From Bradyrhizobium sp. AZCC 2262 (GTDB lineage: Bacteria > Pseudomonadota > Alphaproteobacteria > Rhizobiales > Xanthobacteraceae), in assembly GCF_036924535.1 (NCBI RefSeq), contig NZ_JAZHRT010000001.1, positions 8,804,001 to 8,868,000 on the forward strand: a stretch of 64,000 nucleotides of DNA, in the 5' to 3' direction. The notes below the pieces were generated by a model. The model saw only the letters and a list, made by a program, of their open reading frames with translations, made no database searches and had not been told where the DNA came from. Numbering within the stretch: position 1 is the stretch's first letter; every line of letters begins with the position of its first letter. Below are positions 8,949 to 17,110 of the stretch, one piece after another. Position numbers and translations under genes: made by a program.

Positions 8949-9362
8949 ATGACCCGACACGTCATTGCCCCGGTGGACGAGTTGCCGCCGGGCACGCGAA
9001 AATTCCTCACCATCGACGAGCGGCCGATCGCGATCTTCAACATCAAGGGCGAGTTCTTCGGCCTTTTGAACCGCTGCCCGCACCAGGGCGCGGCCTTGTG
9101 CGAAGGTCCGCTGATCGGGCTCGCGCAATCCACAGATCCCGGCGAGATCGAATACACCAAGCTGGGCGAGATCATCCGCTGCCCCTGGCACGGCTGGGAA
9201 TTCGACATCCGCACCGGGCAATCCTATTGCGACCCGAAGCGCTTTCGCGCACGGGCCTATCCGGTCAATGTCGAGCCGGGATCGAGCGTGGTGAAGGGGC
9301 CGTACGTGGCGGAGACGCTCGCCGTGTCGGTCGAAAGCGACTACGTGGTGGTGGATCTGTAG
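8949..9362 (+). CDS. Rieske [2Fe-2S] ferredoxin-like protein
   Basis: The 137-residue single-domain protein binds a Rieske cluster. The first ligand pair is CPHQG and the second is CPWHG. The spacing between the two pairs is 32 residues; typical Rieske ferredoxins have about 15-17. The extra segment contains LIGLAQSTDPGEIEYTKLGE. The ATG follows the amidohydrolase stop with no gap, so it is the third gene of an operon. No oxygenase alpha subunit or reductase is present nearby. An electron-transfer role for an enzyme encoded elsewhere, or a partner role to the amidohydrolases, is inference. Confidence 0.88.
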   Translation: MTRHVIAPVDELPPGTRKFLTIDERPIAIFNIKGEFFGLLNRCPHQGAALCEGPLIGLAQSTDPGEIEYTKLGEIIRCPWHGWEFDIRTGQSYCDPKRFRARAYPVNVEPGSSVVKGPYVAETLAVSVESDYVVVDL

Positions 9363-9382
9363 GCGGGCGTCATTGCGAGATT

Positions 9383-9477
9383 CGTAGGATGGGCAAAGGC
9401 GCGTCAGCGCCGTGCCCACCATCTACCGATCGCGCTTCCTGATGGTGGGCACGCTGCCGCTTTGCCTACTCTACGGC
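9383..9477. repeat. Palindromic intergenic repeat, CGTAGGRTGGGCAAAG family
   Basis: It begins CGTAGGATGGGCAAAG and ends CTTTGCCTACTCTACGG, with inner GGTGGGCAC/GTGCCCACC arms. Relatives lie at 22109-22142 (short form) and 32661-32780. Short open frames across it are not believed to be genes. Confidence 0.7.
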
Positions 9478-9603
9478 CTGGAAGGAGCGGCGCGCGACGC
9501 TTGGCTTGGGGCGATGGGCCTGCAAGCCAGCAACGAGGCGCGCCGCTCTGAGATTCTGTTCAGCCGGGCCGATCGCCGCGCGGTCAGGCCCTGCTGTTGA
9601 AGC

Positions 9604-10029
9604 TCAATACGCGCCTTTCATCGGGGTCCAATTAAACTGCGGCTGCGGCGGCGCTCCTTGCATGGTTTCGGCCGGGGCTTGTGCGGTTGTACTTGCGAAC
9701 GGAGCGGGGGCCATCGTCTCCGGATAAGGAGTTTGGGCCACGCTTTCAGCGCGCAACGCCTGGCCGAGATGCATTGCGCATCCACTCGTCTTCCCGCTGA
9801 GCATTGCGTCCTGCGCCTGAGCAATCTCCCTCTCCGCCGTGAACTTGGCGGGGCTGTCGGCCATGGTCTCGACCCCGCCTTCAGCTTTAGCGAAGTTGTC
9901 GCCGCTACATCCGACGCCGACATGCACGGCGTGATGGACGCGCGTGTGATGGACGTGCGCGGCCTGTGCGGGCGCAAAAGCATAGGCACTTGCAGCCATT
10001 GCGGCTGCACCTAGCAACTTCTTGAGCAT
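9604..10029 (-). CDS. Secreted protein of unknown function, His- and Pro-rich
   Basis: The 141-residue protein starts at MLKKLLGAAAMAASAYAFAP, a classical signal peptide with cleavage likely after AQA. GGGACGAAC precedes the ATG ending at 10029. The start of the mature part is unusually His-rich (AHVHHTRVHHAVHV). A central segment contains two Cys (VGCSGD, SGCAMH), and the Pro/Ala/Gln-rich tail ends FNWTPMKGAY. I do not recognise the family. Metal binding by the His cluster is possible but speculative. Confidence 0.6.
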   Translation of the reverse strand: MLKKLLGAAAMAASAYAFAPAQAAHVHHTRVHHAVHVGVGCSGDNFAKAEGGVETMADSPAKFTAEREIAQAQDAMLSGKTSGCAMHLGQALRAESVAQTPYPETMAPAPFASTTAQAPAETMQGAPPQPQFNWTPMKGAY

Positions 10030-10369
10030 TGTTCGTCCCTTTTTTGTTTTGCAATCCGGCGTCATTGCCGGACCACACAAACAACACCGGCTGCGTCGAA
10101 TCGACGCGGGTAATTAGGATGAACTTCCCGCGATTTCGCGCGATCCAAATGTGATCGGCGGTAGTTGCAATGCCCTTATGCGTCCGCCGCACGCCCAAGC
10201 TCGAATGAGTGTACGCGTCCTGACGCGCTGTACGGTTCGCCTCACTTTCAAACGCGCTCGGCCTGCAAAGCTGGCGGCTGTGGGCCTGCCTGTTGGCTTT
10301 CGTGGCCATCCGCGGAGTGCTAGCGTTCAGGCCGAACCCACTCATCTGGGGGACACTCCATGAGCGAGT
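10030..10369. other. 340-base intergenic stretch, no gene seen
   Basis: Divergent genes flank this stretch, so it should hold promoters for both. I see no conserved motif. Open frames here are short and lack homology features. An ATG at 10360 with a different reading frame from the downstream membrane protein is discussed under that gene. Confidence 0.4.
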
Positions 10370-10975
10370 TTGGGTGGGCCTGCATTGCTGTTTCCGACGG
10401 ATCTGACCTCGTTCCTCGACCTCATACGCCAGCACGGCGATGCGGCCTACAGCCTCATGTTTGCCTATGCGGCCTCGCATAGCCTGCTGCTTGCGCTGTT
10501 CGCGGGCTATGCGGCGCATTCCGGTAGCTTGAGTTTCGGCATGCTCATCGCGGTTTGCTGGTTCGGCAGTTTCGCCGGCGACGTCATTCGCTTCTGGATC
10601 GGGCGGCGCTATGGCGCCCGCCTGCTCCTTCGTTTTCCGCGGTTCGAGCGCCCCGGGCAGACCGTCGTTCGCCTGACGGACCGTCACTATGTCTGGATGA
10701 TCCTGTTTCATCGTTTCCCGCATGGCATCCGCGGGCTTGCGGGATTTGCCTACGGAATATCGCGGCTGCCCTGGTCCACCTTCCTTGCACTCAACTTTGC
10801 CGCGGCGGGTCTTTGGTCCGGCGCAATTGTCTCGGCCGGCTATGCCTTTGATCAATTCTCGGAGACGTCCATCAACAATGCCTCTTCGGGCCTCGGCATC
10901 GTGATGCTGGTCGCGTTCCTCGGCCTGTCCTGGGTGCTCAGCAGGAAACTCGATCAGATCATGGAGCGATACTGA
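10370..10975 (+). CDS. DedA/SNARE-associated (VTT domain) membrane protein
   Basis: The roughly 201-residue inner-membrane protein belongs to the DedA/VTT superfamily, thought to act in lipid scrambling and envelope homeostasis. Hydrophobic segments lie near residues 25-50, 55-75, 130-160 and 175-195. FGSFAGDVIRFWIGRRYG and the amphipathic FHRFPHGIRGLAGFAYGISRL (with Arg and Gly) match the family's re-entrant-loop motifs. The start is uncertain: the only starts in this frame after the stop at 10361 are TTG codons. A good-looking ATG at 10360 is in another frame, so a one-base indel or a later start are both possible. Confidence 0.72.
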   Translation: MGGPALLFPTDLTSFLDLIRQHGDAAYSLMFAYAASHSLLLALFAGYAAHSGSLSFGMLIAVCWFGSFAGDVIRFWIGRRYGARLLLRFPRFERPGQTVVRLTDRHYVWMILFHRFPHGIRGLAGFAYGISRLPWSTFLALNFAAAGLWSGAIVSAGYAFDQFSETSINNASSGLGIVMLVAFLGLSWVLSRKLDQIMERY

Positions 10976-11143
10976 AGCGAGCGATACTGGAGCAAGAGAG
11001 AGCGGTTACGGATCGCCGTCGGACAAGGCGGCGCCAAGACCTGCCTGGCTCCGCAGGCCCTGCATGAGCGCGTATCACCGGCTTAATCTTCCTTTTACCA
11101 TAAGTGTTCATAATAGCGCGATATTCAAGCAAAGGTCCTTTCG

Positions 11144-11626
11144 ATGGCTTACCGAGAAGGAAGGCCTGCCGTTCGCAGTAGTGAAAATGTATTGAGCTTT
11201 GGTCGCGCCCCGATGCGGGCCGCCGGCGCTGACGCTCTCGACCTGGTGTATCAGGCCGCCGAAATTTTTAGCAGCATCGAGAATAATGCGCGAGAGATCG
11301 AAGCTCGCGCTCAAGCCATGTGCAAGAGCGCGGCAGAACGTCTGAGGCTGGCTGAGCAGCGAACCGAATCTGCAGAGCATTCGTTGCGAGAAGTTGTCGC
11401 TGATGCAGATCGCAAGCTCTCCGAAGCCTCCAGGGCCTTGACGGAAGTTGAGTTGCGCATCGCGGCGGCGCAGGACGAGGCGACGGCCGCGGAAGTTCGT
11501 GCGCAGGTGGCTGAGGCAGAAGCGCGCGAGGCAAAACAGGCGCTGGCGTTGGTTGAGGACGCCATTCGCAGACGCCTGCTTTGCGCCAGCCCGGAAACTA
11601 CGCGCAGATTGTGCGAAGTAGCCTGA
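11144..11626 (+). CDS. Small coiled-coil protein of unknown function
   Basis: The 160-residue protein starts at an ATG with AAAGG upstream. Residues 45-145 are an almost unbroken Ala/Glu/Arg-rich heptad pattern (EIEARAQAMCKSAAERLRLAEQ), predicted to be a long coiled coil. The N-terminal 40 residues are basic, with VLSFGRAPMRAAG. There is no signal peptide or membrane segment, so it is probably cytoplasmic. Similar short coiled-coil proteins are common in Bradyrhizobium, but I cannot name a family. Confidence 0.65.
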   Translation: MAYREGRPAVRSSENVLSFGRAPMRAAGADALDLVYQAAEIFSSIENNAREIEARAQAMCKSAAERLRLAEQRTESAEHSLREVVADADRKLSEASRALTEVELRIAAAQDEATAAEVRAQVAEAEAREAKQALALVEDAIRRRLLCASPETTRRLCEVA

Positions 11627-11708
11627 TTTCGTCGCCTCGGTACCGACCAGGCGTCCGAGGCGCAATACGTTCGATCCAATTCATACTCAAGCGCTGGCGG
11701 GATATGTC

Positions 11709-12020
11709 GTGAGCGATAGTGAAGTGAAATCCAGCGAGAGAAGAATCAGAGTTGAAAGACGGTCCGGAGTGGACACGCGATCAGAAGAGGAAAAGCGGGT
11801 GAGTGGTGAACGCCGGTCGCAAATTGACAGGCGGACCGGCAGGGCGAGCGAACAGCCTTCGAAAGATCAGCTTGCTCTTTTCGCGAAACGCCTCAAGCGC
11901 GCTATCAGAGACGAGAGCAGCCGCCACATTTTCGGTATTCTATCGGGCGATGATGATTTCAGGAGCTATCCCGACGTTGTTCGGACCCTGGACTGGATTG
12001 ACGGCCTCGCAAATTCCTGA
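11709..12020 (+). CDS. Small Arg/Glu-rich protein of unknown function
   Basis: The 103-residue protein has a GTG start. The first 55 residues repeat an ERRSGVDTRSEEEKR/GERRSQIDRRTGR pattern, with several (E/D)RRS(G/Q)xD units. The rest is an ordinary soluble domain, LALFAKRLKRAIRDESSRHIFGILSG. The ribosome binding site is weak. Such RRSG repeats occur in uncharacterised alphaproteobacterial proteins, sometimes beside signalling domains. No role can be assigned. Confidence 0.55.
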   Translation: MSDSEVKSSERRIRVERRSGVDTRSEEEKRVSGERRSQIDRRTGRASEQPSKDQLALFAKRLKRAIRDESSRHIFGILSGDDDFRSYPDVVRTLDWIDGLANS

Positions 12021-12430
12021 CCTGCTGTTTTTTGCCGATTTCTGATAGCCATTTTGCCGACGGGCGCAGGTGCGATAGCACCGATCTCCCCCGGATGCAT
12101 AGGCTCCGTTAATTAATCGGAGCGCAGAATTTCTGCGGGAAACACGGAAGTTTCAAAGTGGGATAGACGCCAGCTATGGCCGATAGCGCGTCCACCAACC
12201 TCGCGGCCGAATTTGGCTCGATGCGACGCATCGCAGCGCTCGAAGATGGCGCTCGAATGCTGCGGCTGACGGTGGACGCATCAACCTCCCACTCTGCGAT
12301 TTCGCATTCCTGCCGGAGGTACGGGTTCGGAGTTCCGCATGGACTGGCCGAACGCGTATCGACGCGCACTCTATCGTAGTTGCGGATTGTCCCAAGCGAG
12401 GCAAGCAGCGAAAGGCGGCTCGAATTTCCG
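12021..12430. other. 410-base intergenic stretch with a small hairpin
   Basis: No gene is supported. An inverted repeat with arms GCTCCG/CGGAGC around TTAATTAAT lies at 12103-12123. A 67-codon frame at 12176-12379 lacks domain features. The stretch should contain the promoter of the DUF2336 gene. Confidence 0.4.
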
Positions 12431-13525
12431 ATGTCGGTTCTTCAAGAGTTGAACGACGCCATCTCCAAAGGAACGCCCGAAAGTCGTTTGAAGGCTTTGT
12501 GGCATGCAACCGACATGCTGATCATGGGCCACTACACTGAAAGCGAGATCTGGATCTTTGGGGAAGTAATCGGACGTCTCTCGGAGGAGATTGAACTGGC
12601 TGCCCGCTCCCAGCTCGCAAGACGGCTGGCGCGAAGCGACAAGGCGCCGGTCTACATGATCAACAAGCTGGCATTCGACGATTCGATAGAGGTTGCCGGT
12701 GCCATCCTTCGCTATTCCGAGCGGCTTGGCAACGAAGCCCTGGTTGCGAACGCCCGCTCGAAAAGCCAGCAGCATCTCTTGGCGATCTCGCGGCGAAAAT
12801 CAATCGACGAGCCGGTCACCGACGTGCTCGTAACGAGAGGCGACCAGGAGGTCGCAAGCTCCGTCGCCATCAACATCGGCGCGCGTTTTTCAGATGCAGG
12901 TTTTCTGCATTTGATCAAACGTTCCGAGAATGACTCCATATTGGCCGAGCATCTTGGCCGGCGTCGAGACATTCCAAGACACCTGTTCCAGCAGATGATC
13001 GCGAAGGCGTCTGACGAAGTACGAAAGAAACTTGAAATCGAACGGCCTGAGGCTCGGAACGCGGTCGCCAGCGTCGCCGGATCGTTGCATGCCATATTTG
13101 GCCCTGCGTCAAAGGATTATTTTGCCGCCAAAAGAACCGTAGGCCTGCAACACCAACTCGGTGAACTGGGAGAAGTCCAGATTCTCGAGTACGCCCAGGC
13201 GCGCAAGCTCAACGAAGCTATCGTCGCGCTGTCGCTGTTGTGCACGCTGCCAGTCGATGTTGTGGAACGAGCGATGCTTGCCCAGGATAGGGAGGCGTTG
13301 CTGATTTTGGCGAAAGCCCTCGATCTGTCCTGGGCGACGACCATCGCGTTGCTGTTTCTCGGGGCCCCCGATCATCGGATCGCGGCGAAGGATCTGGACG
13401 GGATGAAAGCGGAATTCACCAGGCTGGATGTCGAGACCTCCAAAGAGGTGCTGAAAGCCTATCACTCGCGCAAGGAAGCAGCAGGCTCCAATCTTAGTCT
13501 CCGTCCTCAACTCCACGCGCTCTGA
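12431..13525 (+). CDS. DUF2336-domain protein
   Basis: The 364-residue cytoplasmic, mostly helical protein starts at MSVLQELNDAISKGTPESRLKALWHATDML, which matches the DUF2336 N-terminus. An in-frame TTG 51 bases upstream adds unlikely residues. HEAT-like helical pairs run through the protein, for example LAEHLGRRRDIPRHLFQQMIAKASDEVRKKL, and AREALLILAKALDLSW near the C-terminus. DUF2336 proteins are widespread in Rhizobiales and uncharacterised. The gene stands alone, downstream of two other small uncharacterised genes on the same strand. Confidence 0.8.
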   Translation: MSVLQELNDAISKGTPESRLKALWHATDMLIMGHYTESEIWIFGEVIGRLSEEIELAARSQLARRLARSDKAPVYMINKLAFDDSIEVAGAILRYSERLGNEALVANARSKSQQHLLAISRRKSIDEPVTDVLVTRGDQEVASSVAINIGARFSDAGFLHLIKRSENDSILAEHLGRRRDIPRHLFQQMIAKASDEVRKKLEIERPEARNAVASVAGSLHAIFGPASKDYFAAKRTVGLQHQLGELGEVQILEYAQARKLNEAIVALSLLCTLPVDVVERAMLAQDREALLILAKALDLSWATTIALLFLGAPDHRIAAKDLDGMKAEFTRLDVETSKEVLKAYHSRKEAAGSNLSLRPQLHAL

Positions 13526-13558
13526 AACGCGCGGCCGCCTCGATTCCAGGCTTGCCGC

Positions 13559-13588
13559 GGCAGGAGCGCGGTCAAACGCGCTCCTGCC
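13559..13588. terminator. Strong hairpin after the DUF2336 gene
   Basis: GGCAGGAGCGCG, a 6-base loop, then CGCGCTCCTGCC: a perfect 12-bp stem 34 bases after the stop. There is no T-run, so it is either a factor-dependent terminator or an RNA-stabilising hairpin. Confidence 0.5.
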
Positions 13589-13723
13589 GTGTGCGCGGCT
13601 ACTCGTCCATTGGGCCGCCAAGGGTACGACGAAGTCGCTGCGTTTCGCGCCACGTTTCACGAACCTCGTTCCAAAAACGAGCGAGCCTGCTTGCTATGTG
13701 GATGATGATGAGTGTGACCATGG

Positions 13724-13933
13724 CTATTGCCCCGCCTTGACCAGCAAGCGACCGATTTGACGCTCTGCGTCATCCGACAGTTTTTGCAGTCCGTGGGCGG
13801 CAACATACTCCGCAACAATGCGGTCAGCGCGTCGCTGATTTGACTCGGCGTAAGCGCGCAATAATCGTGCGAAAAATGAGGGTTTTTTGGTCGGAGCAGA
13901 AAGCCAGGCTCCAGTGGTTAGAACATTCGCCAT
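13724..13933 (-). CDS. Small protein of unknown function (69 aa)
   Basis: AAGGAGCC sits 6 bases before the ATG ending at 13933, an excellent ribosome binding site. The protein is soluble, with a helical core FFARLLRAYAESNQRRADRIVAEYVAAHGLQKLSDDAERQIGRLL; the C-terminal part resembles the small alphaproteobacterial proteins that carry Arg-rich helices. It has no Cys, signal peptide or membrane segment. A hairpin lies in its upstream region (13973-13993). Confidence 0.65.
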   Translation of the reverse strand: MANVLTTGAWLSAPTKKPSFFARLLRAYAESNQRRADRIVAEYVAAHGLQKLSDDAERQIGRLLVKAGQ

Positions 13934-13972
13934 TAGATGGCTCCTTTATGGAGTTATCCTTGGGCCGAATTT

Positions 13973-13993
13973 CCTACCTCGCTCAGAGGTAGG
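13973..13993. promoter_or_regulatory. Small hairpin/operator-like inverted repeat
   Basis: CCTACCTC, loop GCTCA, GAGGTAGG: perfect 8-bp arms 40-60 bases upstream of the 69-aa gene on the minus strand. It could be an operator or the end of an untranslated leader. Confidence 0.35.
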
Positions 13994-14112
13994 TACTGGT
14001 GAGCGCCGATGCCAGATCAAATAGCGCGCATTGGTGCATTAATTTGTATCTGGTGATGTAAGTGCGCGAAGCAATCACATCCCTGTGAATCAAATCAGCG
14101 GTCGAAAACACT

Positions 14113-14289
14113 CGCTTAAACTTGTCGGGCAAATCAGCGATCGCACATCGTAGGCTCTCGCTTCGCGAGCCCCGGAATGACAGCGGCGAACTGCGTCAAA
14201 ATAGCCCGAGCAAATCACTTCTGATTTTCCGAAGTCGTGTCAAGCCCGAGAAGCAAAAATATTCCGCTTAACTTGTCGGGCAAATCAGT
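14113..14289. repeat. Pair of direct repeats CTTGTCGGGCAAATCAG
   Basis: The unit occurs at 14113-14137 (CGCTTAAACTTG..., one extra A) and 14266-14289 (CGCTTAACTTG...), separated by about 130 bases with no gene. Confidence 0.6.
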
Positions 14290-14716
14290 CGCATATCTCC
14301 GCCCGTCTCACGGCAGATGAGGGGCGTTGGCCATCGTCACGAACGCGCGGTGAGATGCGATGGACGCAGAAGGTGCGCGAGACGTTCGCGCCGGAAGCGT
14401 ACGGTGAGGTCGTGTGGTTCGGGCGCCGCGGTGCTGGCGTTAAGTTGGCGGGATCTGTCTCGCCGGCGACGGAGGCAAAAGAGCCGTTCTCCGGGAAGAG
14501 TACGAAGTAAGCCGTAAAGCCATTGCGCAGGGAAGGCCGGAATGCTCCCGCTGCCCTGTATGCTCGTGTGCACTTTTGTTTGCGCAAATCGCACGCGAGA
14601 CCGCGGGTGCAGCAAGCACCCGGTCTTCCCTGCGCCCTCTGATTTCGAAGAGGGCAAATGAAGATGCAAACCTCGGGCGATCAGCGCCGCGAGAAGGCGA
14701 AATCGTGTCAGGAGCC

Positions 14717-14793
14717 GTAGCCCGGATGAGCGAAGCGACATCCGGGGACCACTCTAACACCGCCCCGGATATCGCTTCGCTCATCCGGGCTAC
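14717..14793. repeat. Palindromic intergenic repeat, GTAGCCCGGATG family
   Basis: GTAGCCCGGATGAGCGAAGC and its reverse complement form arms of about 20 bases around a short loop. A second copy is at 21132-21220. Confidence 0.8.
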
Positions 14794-14836
14794 AAGCGAG
14801 AAGATGGATTGCTTCGCTTCGCTCGCAATGACGACG

Positions 14837-15943
14837 TCAGATATGCCCCATCGCCTTCCGCTCCATCGCATAGCGCACCAGCGCGACGAAACGGTAGATG
14901 CCGTGCACGAACTTGCCATAGGGCATGGTGACGAACAGCGAGAACACCACGCCGAGATGCAGCGCCAGCAGCGGCCCCATCGCCGCGGTCTCGCGCAGGA
15001 TCAACAGCGCCATGCCTGTGAGACTGGTCAGGAACAGCATAACGATGAATGCGACATCCATGCCGTAGCGGGCTTCATCGACCAGCACGGGATCGCGCTT
15101 CCACCGCTCGGCGAACAAGCCGACTGGCCCGATCAGCAGCCCGATGCCGCCGAGCGCGCCGAGCACGACAGGCAGATCCCACCACGCATACGGCGCCTCG
15201 CGCGCCAGCAGATAGTGATAGAGCGTCGCGACAGAGGTCGAGGCGAAACACAGCGCAAAGCCGTAGAACGTCAGATGATGATAGAGCCTGCGGCGGTCGG
15301 TCGGGCGGTCGTCCTCGTTGAAGCATCCGACCCCGCCGCCGTCGAGATAGCGCAACTCGCCGGCATCGCGGATCGCCTGCAGCAGCGCGCCGATATCGGT
15401 CTTCATGCCGACGGGTTCGCCGATATCACGCCAGAACGCGCGCACGCCCATCACCAAAGCCACGATCGCATACAGGAACGCCGCGCCGAACAACGCCGCC
15501 ATCGCATTATGCGGCATCAATTTGTAGAACGCGCCCGGGCCAGTGTGCGTGCCAAACAGCACCTGCCGGTCATTCAACGCCGCGAAGCCGAAGATGAACG
15601 CAGCGACGCTGAGCGCGGCAACGAGGCTGATGACGAGCCCGTTGCGCGCAAACGCGCCGGCGAATGCACGGGGCCACGCATAAGCCGCGTAGGATTCGGC
15701 CCGCGCTACCGCCAGCGTCTTCGGCACATTGACGTTGAATTCATGCGGCGGCGAGAACTGGCAATCGGTGTAGCACGCGCCGCAGGCATGGCAGAGATTG
15801 GCGAGGTAGTTGAGGTCGCCGTCGGAAAACGCGCGGCGCATTTCCATCGCCGGAAATACCGCGCAAAGGCCTTCGCAATAGCGGCAGGAATTGCAGACCG
15901 TCATCAGCCGGTCGGCCTCTTCCAGGATTCGCGTTCCGTGCAT
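14837..15943 (-). CDS. tcuB: Tricarballylate utilisation protein TcuB, 4Fe-4S electron-transfer membrane protein
   Basis: The 368-residue protein reoxidises the FAD of tricarballylate dehydrogenase TcuA and passes electrons to the quinone pool. Two CX2CX2CX3C clusters lie at Cys17/20/23/27 and Cys51/54/57/61, each able to hold a 4Fe-4S centre. Six or so membrane helices follow from about residue 105 (LVISLVAALSVAAFIFGFAAL and later segments). Length matches CobZ/TcuB-type proteins. It is the last gene of a same-strand set with the secreted hydrolase and tcuA. The ATG is at 15943 with only 30 bases to the hydrolase stop. Confidence 0.9.
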   Translation of the reverse strand: MHGTRILEEADRLMTVCNSCRYCEGLCAVFPAMEMRRAFSDGDLNYLANLCHACGACYTDCQFSPPHEFNVNVPKTLAVARAESYAAYAWPRAFAGAFARNGLVISLVAALSVAAFIFGFAALNDRQVLFGTHTGPGAFYKLMPHNAMAALFGAAFLYAIVALVMGVRAFWRDIGEPVGMKTDIGALLQAIRDAGELRYLDGGGVGCFNEDDRPTDRRRLYHHLTFYGFALCFASTSVATLYHYLLAREAPYAWWDLPVVLGALGGIGLLIGPVGLFAERWKRDPVLVDEARYGMDVAFIVMLFLTSLTGMALLILRETAAMGPLLALHLGVVFSLFVTMPYGKFVHGIYRFVALVRYAMERKAMGHI

Positions 15944-15973
15944 CCGTTGCTTCCTGCCCTCGCGCCAAGCCGC

Positions 15974-17005
15974 TTACTTCGTCAGGCCCTTGCCCTCGAG
16001 CCATTTCTGGATCAGGGCGGCGACCTCGGCGTTGTTCTTGTCCATCATCACCATGTGCGAATTGCCCTTGATGCCGGCTTGCGGCAGGTCCACGACGTCG
16101 ACGCTGCCGCCGGCGGCCTTGATGGCGTCCGCAAAGGCAATGCCGTTGGCGCGGATTTTCGGCCAGCGCGAATCCTTCTCGATGTAGTCGCCATAGACGA
16201 TCAGCGTCGGAATGGTTTTCAGGACATCGACCTTGGCGGGATCGCCGAGGCCGGCCGGCTCGATCGCGATCAGCGCCTTGATCTTGTCGGGCCGCGCCTG
16301 CGCCACCTTGAAACCAAAACTGCCGGCCTGGCTGTGGAACAGGATGATGGAGGGGCCGACGCGATCGATCTCGGCGATGTAGGCGGCGATGGTCGCGTCA
16401 TCGGTGGTGGTCCAGCGCGGCACGTTCTGCTTGACGAAGTTCTCATAGCCTTCGTTGGGAAACTGGCTGCCCGGCATCAGCTTCCGCTTGGCCGGATCGG
16501 GATCGTAGGAGCCCGCGCCGTCGCCGATGCGAAAGCGCTCGAACGGGTTGGCGGTGGTGAGGAACACCGGCTCGCCCTTGAAGATGTCGGGGTATTGCGC
16601 CCAGCCGGCGCGACCGCGCTCGACCGCATCCGAATTGTAGACGGCCCAGCCCTTGCGCAGGAAATAGTTCAGCCAGCCCTCGCGTCCGTCCGGCGTCGTT
16701 TCATACGTCACGCCGGTCAACCCGCCGCCGTGCCACATCAGGAGCGGATAGGCGCCCTTCTCGTTGGCGGGCAGAAAATACTGCACATACATCTGCTCGA
16801 CCTGATAGGTGCCGTTCGGATCAACCTTCGCCGGCACGCCGCCGGGCGTGAAGGTGACCTCCTTCACCGGCTTGCCGGAAATCTCCACCAGCCGCCCGCC
16901 GACATGGAACGAGCCCATATCGCGCAATGCGATCGGCTCGGCGGCGTTGGCCAGCGTTGTGCCGATCAGAATGGCTGCGGTGCAAGCAAGTACAATGCGC
17001 GACAT
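15974..17005 (-). CDS. Secreted alpha/beta-hydrolase (esterase-like) inside the tcu locus
   Basis: The 343-residue protein starts at the ATG ending at 17005 with GGGAGGAAAC before it. MSRIVLACTAAILIGTTLANA is a signal peptide. The oxyanion motif is MWHGGGLTG, the nucleophile motif is LFHSQAGSFG (Ser in HSQAG), and the likely acid and His are in GDYIEKDS and GNSHMVMMDK. The family includes periplasmic esterases that also occur beside aromatic-degradation genes. It lies between tcuA and tcuB with short gaps, so it is probably co-transcribed and may release a tricarboxylate from an ester outside the cytoplasm. That role is inference. Confidence 0.82.
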   Translation of the reverse strand: MSRIVLACTAAILIGTTLANAAEPIALRDMGSFHVGGRLVEISGKPVKEVTFTPGGVPAKVDPNGTYQVEQMYVQYFLPANEKGAYPLLMWHGGGLTGVTYETTPDGREGWLNYFLRKGWAVYNSDAVERGRAGWAQYPDIFKGEPVFLTTANPFERFRIGDGAGSYDPDPAKRKLMPGSQFPNEGYENFVKQNVPRWTTTDDATIAAYIAEIDRVGPSIILFHSQAGSFGFKVAQARPDKIKALIAIEPAGLGDPAKVDVLKTIPTLIVYGDYIEKDSRWPKIRANGIAFADAIKAAGGSVDVVDLPQAGIKGNSHMVMMDKNNAEVAALIQKWLEGKGLTK

Positions 17006-17028
17006 GTTTCCTCCCATCGTTGTTATCG

Positions 17029-17057
17029 CCCTCTCCCCGCCCTTCGCGGGGAGAGGG
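17029..17057. repeat. Short G/C palindrome between tcuA and the hydrolase
   Basis: CCCTCTCCCCGC, loop CCTTC, GCGGGGAGAGGG: a perfect 12-bp stem. It belongs to the CTCTCCCC/GGGGAGAG repeats also seen near 51731-51868 and 63569. It could act as an mRNA processing or attenuation hairpin within the operon. Confidence 0.6.
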
Positions 17058-17110
17058 TAGAGGTGAGGGGCGCTCTCCACGTACCGAGCCTGCGGAGAGC
17101 GAACCCCAAC

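Larger units (their letters stand above)
13934..14836. other. 903-base gene-free stretch rich in repeats
   Basis: This is the longest stretch without a supported gene. It holds an 8-bp hairpin (13973-13993), and two copies of a CTTGTCGGGCAAATCAG unit at 14113-14137 and 14266-14289. A 170-base segment from about 14529 to 14706 resembles, from memory, a dispersed element found in many Bradyrhizobium and Rhodopseudomonas genomes. An inverted repeat lies at 14717-14793 and a half repeat at 14804-14832. Open frames over the stretch are repeat-derived. Confidence 0.5.

Noticed and set aside
9412..9600. A 62-codon open frame after the Rieske gene
   Set aside because: It begins inside a palindromic repeat and has no domain or ribosome binding site.
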